Source of the DNA: Arenimonas soli | Lineage (GTDB): Bacteria > Pseudomonadota > Gammaproteobacteria > Xanthomonadales > Xanthomonadaceae | DNA: 64,000 nucleotides | NCBI RefSeq assembly: GCF_014643775.1 | Contig: NZ_BMKC01000001.1 | Coordinates: 992,001-1,056,000 of the forward strand | Direction of reading: 5' to 3' | Part shown: positions 58,843-64,000 of the stretch, piece after piece | Position numbering within the stretch: position 1 is the first letter of the stretch | Layout: every line of letters begins with the position of its first letter | The notes under the pieces: generated by a model | The model's input: only the letters and a program-made list of their open reading frames with translations | Databases searched by the model: none | What the model was told of the DNA's origin: nothing | Made by a program: the position numbers and the translations under genes

Positions 58843-59778
58843 GTGAACCAGCACGTGACCATCCCCCGTTTTTATCCGATCGGAACCCCGGGCCAGCCCT
58901 GGGGCGAGCACGAACGCGCCCAGTGGCGCGCCAGCCAGAAGGCCAGCCGCAGCTACGCCGCCGACGTCCTGGCGCGCATCGAAAAGCTGCGCGACAGCAC
59001 CGACGTGGTGGCCTACGCCGCGATCGACCATGGCCCCGACGGCAGCTATCCGCTGTACGCGCTGCGCAGCAAGCAGTGGGACGACGCGCTGCCCACCGCG
59101 CTGGTCACCGGCGGCGTGCACGGTTACGAAACCAGCGGCGTGCACGGCGCGCTGCAGTTCGTCGAACGCCACCTGGCCGATTACGACGGCCGGATCAACG
59201 TGCTGGTGGTGCCCTGCGTCAGCCCCTGGGCCTACGAGCGCGTGCAGCGCTGGAATCCCCATGCCATCGACCCCAACCGCAACTTCGTGGCCGACAGTCC
59301 CTGCGCCGAATCGGCGGCGCTGCTGAACTTCATTGCGCCGATGGCCGACCGGTTCGTGCTGCACATCGACCTGCACGAAACGACTGATTCCGACGATTCC
59401 GAATTCCGCCCGGCCAAGGCCGCCCGCGACGGCAAGGGCACCGAGCCCGAGGGAATTCCGGACGGTTTCTACCTGGTCGGGGACACCGAGGACCCGCAGC
59501 CGGCGTTCCAGCAGGCCATCATCGCCGAGGTGGAGAAGGTGACCCACATCGCCCCGGCCGACGAAAAAGGCGAGATCATCGGGTCGAAGGTGGTGGCGCA
59601 CGGCGTCATCAACTACCCCTGCCGCGACCTCGGCCTGTGTGCCGGCATCACCCGCGCGAAATACCGCAGCACCACCGAGGTTTATCCGGACAGCCCGCGG
59701 GCGACGCCGCAGCAGTGCAACGACGCCCAGGTCGCCGCGGTGCGCGCGGCCCTGGACTACGCCCTGGCCCACTGCTGA
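58843..59778 (+). CDS. M14-family zinc metallocarboxypeptidase
   Basis: A 311-residue peptidase starting at GTG 58843. Zinc ligands His93 and Glu96 (G-V-H-G-Y-E-T) and His178 (D-L-H-E-T) are present, and N-R-N-F (145-148) forms the substrate carboxylate site. A T-T-E-V-Y-P near residue 270 supplies the catalytic Glu. No signal peptide is seen, so it is probably cytosolic, trimming peptides or peptidoglycan fragments. It matches the short, N-terminal-extension-free M14 branch. Confidence 0.88.
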   Translation: MNQHVTIPRFYPIGTPGQPWGEHERAQWRASQKASRSYAADVLARIEKLRDSTDVVAYAAIDHGPDGSYPLYALRSKQWDDALPTALVTGGVHGYETSGVHGALQFVERHLADYDGRINVLVVPCVSPWAYERVQRWNPHAIDPNRNFVADSPCAESAALLNFIAPMADRFVLHIDLHETTDSDDSEFRPAKAARDGKGTEPEGIPDGFYLVGDTEDPQPAFQQAIIAEVEKVTHIAPADEKGEIIGSKVVAHGVINYPCRDLGLCAGITRAKYRSTTEVYPDSPRATPQQCNDAQVAAVRAALDYALAHC

Positions 59779-59904
59779 AAGCGAAGGCCCGTTGCGCTTC
59801 CGGTCTCTTCGCCCTGTCGGTCGCGTGCTGCTTTCCCTGTTCACTGCAGGGCCAGACCCGGGTCGGGATACTCGGGCTCCCCCCAAAGAATCAGGAGCCC
59901 ACGC

Positions 59905-60432
59905 ATGAGCACGAACAAGCGCATCGCGATACTCGCCACCAACGGCTTTGAACAGTCCGAGCTGATGGACCCGCGCGAGAAGCTCAAGAAGGCCGGCTTC
60001 ACCGTCGACGTGGTGTCGCCCGAGTCGGGCAGCATCAAGGGCTGGAAGGGCAAGGACTGGGGCGAATCGGTGGACGTGGACGTCGCGCTGTCCGGCGCCA
60101 GGGCGCAGGACTACGACGCGTTGGTGCTGCCCGGCGGCGTCATCAATCCCGACCAGCTGCGCGTCAACAAGGCGGCGCTGGATTTCGTGCGCAGCTTCGA
60201 CGCCGACAACAAGCCCATCGCCGCCATCTGCCACGCGCCCTGGCTGCTGGCCGAAACCGGCATCGCCAAGGGCCGCGACCTGACCTCCTGGCCGTCGGTG
60301 CGCACCGACCTGGAAAACGCCGGCGGCCGCTGGCAGGACAAGGACGTGGTGGTGGACGGCAACCTCATCACCAGCCGCAAGCCCGACGACATCCCGGCCT
60401 TTACCCAGGCCGTCATCGACAGCCTGGCCTGA
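59905..60432 (+). CDS. DJ-1/PfpI-family protein
   Basis: A 175-residue protein of the type 1 glutamine amidotransferase-like/DJ-1 group. The active-site Cys109-His110 lies in A-I-C-H-A-P-W-L-L and Glu16 in F-E-Q-S-E-L. The overall length and the V-V-D-G-N-L-I-T-S-R-K-P-D-D-I-P tail match PfpI/YhbO proteins, reported as proteases, chaperones or glyoxal-stress hydrolases. The exact activity is open. Confidence 0.92.
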   Translation: MSTNKRIAILATNGFEQSELMDPREKLKKAGFTVDVVSPESGSIKGWKGKDWGESVDVDVALSGARAQDYDALVLPGGVINPDQLRVNKAALDFVRSFDADNKPIAAICHAPWLLAETGIAKGRDLTSWPSVRTDLENAGGRWQDKDVVVDGNLITSRKPDDIPAFTQAVIDSLA

Positions 60433-60571
60433 TGCTTACCGGGGCCAGGGACGGCCCCGGACCGGCCAGGGCCGGCTTGAAGTCGGCCCGCTTCGGCGCC
60501 AATTGAAGGATTCGCGCATCCTTTTGCCCTTTGCGGCACTCTGGCAAAGGGAACCCACGCTGGAGACCTCC

Positions 60572-61219
60572 ATGATCCGCCATGCCCTTGCCGTACTCAT
60601 GCTCACCGCCGCCAGCGGTTGGGCCGCCGCCGCAGAAATCGCCGCCTCGGCCACTGAAATCCGCCCGATCCTGCTGGGCTCGAAGATGCCCGACGTCGCC
60701 CTGCGCACCGTCGAGGGCAAGCCCACCACGCTGGCCAAGCAGGTCGGTGGCAAGCCCGCCATCCTTGTTTTCTACCGCGGAGGCTGGTGCCCGTACTGCA
60801 ACCTGCAGCTGAGCGAACTGCGCCTGGTCGAGGACCAGGCCAAGGCGCTGGGCTACCAGATGATCGCCATCAGCCCCGACCGCCCGGAGGAGCTGTCGAA
60901 GTCGCTCGACGCCGGTGACCTGACCTACACGCTGCTGTCCGACAGCCAGGCCGATGCCCTGCGCGCCTTCGGCATCGGCTTCCGCGTGGACGATGCCACC
61001 ACGGCGCAGTACAGGGAGTTCGGCATCGATCTGGAAGCCGCGTCGGGCGCCAGCCACCGTGCCCTGCCGGTGCCGTCGGTCTTCATCGTCGATGCCGAAG
61101 GCACGCTGCAGTTCGGCTACAGCCATCCGGATTACACGGTACGCATCCCCGGCGACGTGATCCTGGCCGCGGCCAAGGCCATCGCCGAACGCCGCGACCA
61201 CCTGCAGCCCAGGCGCTGA
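60572..61219 (+). CDS. Exported peroxiredoxin-like thioredoxin-fold protein
   Basis: A 215-residue protein from ATG 60572 behind GGAG. A signal peptide (to A-A-A-A, about 21) precedes an AhpC/TSA-like domain. The active site F-Y-R-G-G-W-C-P-Y-C (67-76) holds Cys73 and Cys76, a CxxC of the PrxQ/BCP-related kind rather than a single peroxidatic Cys. S-V-F-I-V-D-A-E-G and F-G-Y-S-H-P-D follow. It would reduce peroxides or disulfides in the periplasm. Neighbouring exported redox proteins suggest a common oxidative environment. Confidence 0.88.
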   Translation: MIRHALAVLMLTAASGWAAAAEIAASATEIRPILLGSKMPDVALRTVEGKPTTLAKQVGGKPAILVFYRGGWCPYCNLQLSELRLVEDQAKALGYQMIAISPDRPEELSKSLDAGDLTYTLLSDSQADALRAFGIGFRVDDATTAQYREFGIDLEAASGASHRALPVPSVFIVDAEGTLQFGYSHPDYTVRIPGDVILAAAKAIAERRDHLQPRR

Positions 61220-61312
61220 CGGGCGGGCCCCCAACTTTCGCCATGTGCGGCCGGCCCCGGGGCCTGCCACTGTGCGAGCCTGGCGCCGTGCCAACCAACC
61301 CTGGGGAACACC

Positions 61313-62455
61313 ATGACCACCCGTCGCGACCTGCTCAAGCTCGGGGCCCTCGCGGCCGCCGGCGCCGCCTTGCCGTCCTTCGCCGCCGCGTCCGCGGCCG
61401 TGGCGGACGTCCCCAAGGCGGAAAAGCCCCTGGACATCCTGATCCTGGGCGGCACCGGCTTCACCGGGCCTTTCCAGGTGGCCTACGCGCTGGCGCGTGG
61501 CCACAAGGTCACCACCTTCAATCGCGGCAAGCGCCCGGCGCTGGAGTGGGCCGGGCAGGTGGAACAGCTGGTGGGCGACCGCACCACGGGCGACCTGAAG
61601 TCACTGGAAGGCCGCAAGTGGGACGTGTGCATCGACAACCCCACCAGCCTGCCGTACTGGGTGCGCGACGCCGGCAAGGTGCTGGCCGGCAACGTCGGGC
61701 AGTACCTGTTCATCTCCACCATTTCGGTGTACGCCGACGGCAGCAAACACGGCATCGACGAAGACTCGGCGCTGGCGCAGTACGCCGGCAAGGACGCCAT
61801 GGCCGAAACCTGGGACACCATGCGCGCGAACATGGAGCTCTACGGCCAGCTCAAGGCCCTGAGCGAAGCCGAGGCACACAAGCAGTTCGGCAGGAACGTC
61901 ACCATCGTGCGCCCGGGTTACATCGTCGGCCCGCGCGATGAAACCGACCGATTCACCTACTGGCCCAGGCGCATCGCCCAGGGTGGCGAAATCATGGTGC
62001 CCGGGGACGGCGACGACCCGATCCAGATCATCGATGGCCGCGACCTGGGCGAGTGGATGATCCGCCTGGCCGAAAACGGCACCACCGGCGTGTTCAATGC
62101 CTGCGGCCCGGACTACACGCTGACCATGGACGCCGCCGTGCACGGCTGCCACGCGGTGACCGGCGGGCCGGCCAGCTTCACCCACGTGCCGCTGGAGTTC
62201 ATTGAAAAGAACGAAGTCGCGCTGCCGATCTGGGTGCCGCGCGCCGGCTCGCCGTACTCGGGCTACGGCACGGTCAGCAATGCCCGCGCCATCGCCGCCG
62301 GGCTGACGTTCCGGCCGCTGGCCACGACCGTGGCCGACCTGCTGGCCTGGTACCAGGGCCTGCCGGCGGAACGCCAGGCCGAGGTGCGCGCCGGCATTTC
62401 CCGGGAACGCGAAGCGGAGCTGCTGGCTGCCTGGCGGGCGGAAAGCGCGGCCTGA
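61313..62455 (+). CDS. Tat-exported NAD-dependent epimerase/dehydratase-like protein
   Basis: A 380-residue protein whose N-terminus T-T-R-R-D-L-L-K-L-G-A is a twin-arginine signal followed by an Ala-rich h-region (to about residue 30). The mature part is an extended SDR: I-L-G-G-T-G-F-T-G (45-53) binds the dinucleotide, S-T-I-S-V-Y (about 136-141) has the Tyr, and R-P-G-Y-I-V-G-P-R-D follows. The usual YxxxK Lys is not evident, so it may bind but not oxidise. Tat export of an already cofactor-loaded SDR is consistent with a periplasmic sugar or cofactor role. Confidence 0.85.
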   Translation: MTTRRDLLKLGALAAAGAALPSFAAASAAVADVPKAEKPLDILILGGTGFTGPFQVAYALARGHKVTTFNRGKRPALEWAGQVEQLVGDRTTGDLKSLEGRKWDVCIDNPTSLPYWVRDAGKVLAGNVGQYLFISTISVYADGSKHGIDEDSALAQYAGKDAMAETWDTMRANMELYGQLKALSEAEAHKQFGRNVTIVRPGYIVGPRDETDRFTYWPRRIAQGGEIMVPGDGDDPIQIIDGRDLGEWMIRLAENGTTGVFNACGPDYTLTMDAAVHGCHAVTGGPASFTHVPLEFIEKNEVALPIWVPRAGSPYSGYGTVSNARAIAAGLTFRPLATTVADLLAWYQGLPAERQAEVRAGISREREAELLAAWRAESAA

Positions 62456-62544
62456 GGCCCGTGCTTCGCCGGCCCATGGCCGGTCCATCGCGGACCGGCC
62501 GTATGGCACAGTAGGGGTCCGTCCCTGCGGAGCGCGAGACCGGC

Positions 62545-63624
62545 ATGAACACATCACGTCCCAGCTTCCTGCTGGCGGCCCTGCTGCTGGCCTCGCCGCT
62601 GGTCCAGGCCGCCGCTCCCCGGCCCATTCCGCCGCTGCTGCCCGAAGATGCCGCAGCCGCGGAGGCCGACTACCAGCGCTACTGCGCCCTGTGCCACGGC
62701 GCCGACCGGGCCGGGCATGCCAACGACCACGCGCCATCGCTCAAGTCCGAATCGCTCCTGCGCACGGCCTTTCCCTGGCTGCTGCGCGAGTCCATCGCCT
62801 ATGGCCGCCCCGGCACGCCGATGGGCGGCTACCTGGACGAAGTCGGCGGCCCGATGAGCCTGGACGAGGTGCGGCGCATGGTGATCTGGCTGCGCGAGAA
62901 GGGCGGCAGCCCGGAACCGCTGCGGCTGGGCAGCGAACGCGTGGCGGGGGATGCCCAGGCCGGCGCGGCCGTTTACGCGCAGCACTGCGCCAGCTGCCAC
63001 GGCGGGCAAGGCGAGGGCGGCACCGGCACGGCCCTGGGCAACCCGGCCATGCTGGCCACCACGCCGGACAAATTCCTTCGCCATGCCATCGAACACGGCC
63101 GCGACGGCACGCCGATGGAAGGCTTCGCCGGTACGCTGTCGCCGACCCAGATGGACGACGTCACCGCCTTCCTGCGCAGCCGCGCCACCGGCTGGAACGC
63201 CGAGCCGCGCCCGCTGGTGCCGCCGCCGGCGCTGGCCGATGCGGTGCTCAACCCCGACGGCGAGGCGCCGGAGTTCGAGTTCAAGAACGGCCACTACATC
63301 ACCGCCGCCGACCTCGACCGCATCCTGAAGGAAAAGCGCCGGCTGGTGCTGCTCGACACCCGCGTGGCGTCCATGTGGCAACTGGCCCACATCAAGGGCT
63401 CGGTGCCGATCCCGTATTACTCCGACCCGGAGGCCGTGATCGGGTCACTGCCCAAGGACGGCACCTGGATCATCAGCTACTGCGAATGCCCGCGCGCCGC
63501 CGCCGATTCGGTGAACAGGTTCCTGCGCGAGGAAGGCTTCAAGAACACGGCGGTGCTGTGGGAAGGCATCGGCGGCTGGGTGGCCCTGGGTTATCCGACT
63601 TCGGTGGGGCGCGCCGACCCGTAA
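62545..63624 (+). CDS. Exported dihaem cytochrome c-rhodanese fusion
   Basis: A 359-residue protein with a signal peptide (to Q-A-A, about 22). Two class I cytochrome c domains bind haem at Cys47-x2-Cys50-His51 and Cys148-x2-Cys151-His152, with likely axial Met93 (G-T-P-M-G-G-Y) and Met191 (G-T-P-M-E-G-F). A rhodanese domain (about 255-355) has D-T-R near 271 and active-site cysteines Cys313/Cys315 in Y-C-E-C-P-R. The fusion suggests transfer of electrons from a sulfur species bound to the rhodanese Cys into the haems, in the periplasm. The start is ATG 62545. Confidence 0.9.
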   Translation: MNTSRPSFLLAALLLASPLVQAAAPRPIPPLLPEDAAAAEADYQRYCALCHGADRAGHANDHAPSLKSESLLRTAFPWLLRESIAYGRPGTPMGGYLDEVGGPMSLDEVRRMVIWLREKGGSPEPLRLGSERVAGDAQAGAAVYAQHCASCHGGQGEGGTGTALGNPAMLATTPDKFLRHAIEHGRDGTPMEGFAGTLSPTQMDDVTAFLRSRATGWNAEPRPLVPPPALADAVLNPDGEAPEFEFKNGHYITAADLDRILKEKRRLVLLDTRVASMWQLAHIKGSVPIPYYSDPEAVIGSLPKDGTWIISYCECPRAAADSVNRFLREEGFKNTAVLWEGIGGWVALGYPTSVGRADP

Positions 63625-63636
63625 TCCGCGGGCGGT

Positions 63637-64000
63637 TCAATCGTTCCGGGCGCCGTGCATGGCCCGGATCACGGCGTACAGGTCGCCGCCGTTGAAAGAG
63701 TAGGGTTGTTCGGTGTTCACCCGGTGCACCATCACCAGGTCCAGGTCTGGGTAGACGCCGAGCATGTGCACCCCGACGCCGGCGTGGTAGAACGACGGCC
63801 GTTTCTGGTCCGGACCGGGCACCAGTGATGACCAGAGCATGCCGTAGGCCAGCCCATAATCGGCATTGGTCACCGACGCGGGCGCCGTGCTTTCGTCCAC
63901 CCAGTCCGCCGGCACCAGCGAACGCCCCTGCCACTGGCCACGCTGCAGGTAAAGCTGGCCAAACAGCGCCAGGTCACGTGCGGAAAGGCGGAAATGGTAG
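63637..64000 (-). CDS. Serine hydrolase of the beta-lactamase family (C-terminal part, cut by window edge)
   Basis: The frame is open to the right edge and ends at 63637. The visible 121 residues begin Y-H-F-R-L-S-A-R-D-L-A-L-F-G-Q-L-Y and continue with W-Q-G-R-S-L-V-P-A-D-W, Y-G-L-A-Y-G-M-L-W and H-A-G-V-G-V-H-M-L. These are the C-terminal helices and the HxG box (H-A-G) of class C/esterase-type serine hydrolases. The SxxK and YxN boxes would lie beyond the window. A GTG at 63913-63915 is internal and should not be taken as the start. Confidence 0.75.
   Translation of the reverse strand, partial: YHFRLSARDLALFGQLYLQRGQWQGRSLVPADWVDESTAPASVTNADYGLAYGMLWSSLVPGPDQKRPSFYHAGVGVHMLGVYPDLDLVMVHRVNTEQPYSFNGGDLYAVIRAMHGARND

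Overview
The window is chromosomal DNA from a high-G+C gammaproteobacterium, most likely of the Lysobacterales (Xanthomonadales: Lysobacter, Luteimonas or Arenimonas type). This is inferred from the codon bias (G/C third positions almost everywhere), an EfpL-type elongation factor, a leucine-catabolic cluster, DUF3034 and secreted-repeat genes, and an Anbu operon. I see no rRNA, tRNA, CRISPR array, transposase or phage genes. About 60 protein genes are supported; those at both ends are cut by the window edge.

Region 1 (1-20.1 kb) is dominated by branched-chain amino-acid catabolism, mostly on the minus strand. It has leucine dehydrogenase, isovaleryl-CoA dehydrogenase, both methylcrotonyl-CoA carboxylase subunits, methylglutaconyl-CoA hydratase, HMG-CoA lyase, an acetyl-CoA acetyltransferase and a 3-hydroxyacyl-CoA dehydrogenase of the isoleucine type. 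Together they take leucine to acetoacetate and acetyl-CoA, apart from the branched-chain ketoacid dehydrogenase, which is not here. Several genes are coupled by 4-base stop/start overlaps. A GxxExxY nuclease-fold gene framed by inverted 10-bp-period repeats is wedged into this cluster. Other genes here are a NhaC antiporter (cut), a NUDIX hydrolase, EfpL, a PAS-GGDEF-EAL protein, two alanine-rich lipoproteins, a large serine hydrolase and a TTC38-like TPR protein.

Region 2 (20.3-29.7 kb, plus strand) starts with an orphan rho-independent terminator that seems to end a short unannotated RNA. An ECF sigma/ChrR-type cupin pair follows, then an exported secreted-repeat protein, a DUF3034 outer-membrane protein and an exported truncated haemoglobin. 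After these come a TPR sulfotransferase and a fused isobutyryl-CoA mutase/GTPase (IcmF), which fits the valine side of branched-chain metabolism.

Region 3 (29.8-32.6 kb) is a clear compositional island with roughly half G+C. It holds three plus-strand genes: a protein with a C-terminal membrane hairpin, a small PD-(D/E)XK-fold protein and an OLD-like ATPase-TOPRIM protein. It is the best candidate in the window for an undescribed, probably anti-phage, system.

Region 4 (32.7-41.4 kb) carries an SPFH/zinc-ribbon/small membrane protein operon resembling Bacillus YdjGHI, a CadC-like regulator facing a tautomerase, a CPA1 antiporter with a structured leader, a metallo-hydrolase/TetR divergent pair with repeated operator-like sites and a possible leaderless start, a lipoprotein and a VOC protein.

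Region 5 (41.6-64 kb) holds a carboxyethylornithine-synthase-like dehydrogenase and the Anbu proteasome-like operon (permuted ATP-grasp, alpha-E, transglutaminase, Anbu, MBL-like protein). It continues with an overlapping four-gene serine hydrolase/ECF sigma operon, TrmY, a cyclopropane synthase, a flotillin, an FdhF/YdeP oxidoreductase with FdhD, and several exported redox or hydrolytic proteins, including a dihaem cytochrome c-rhodanese fusion.
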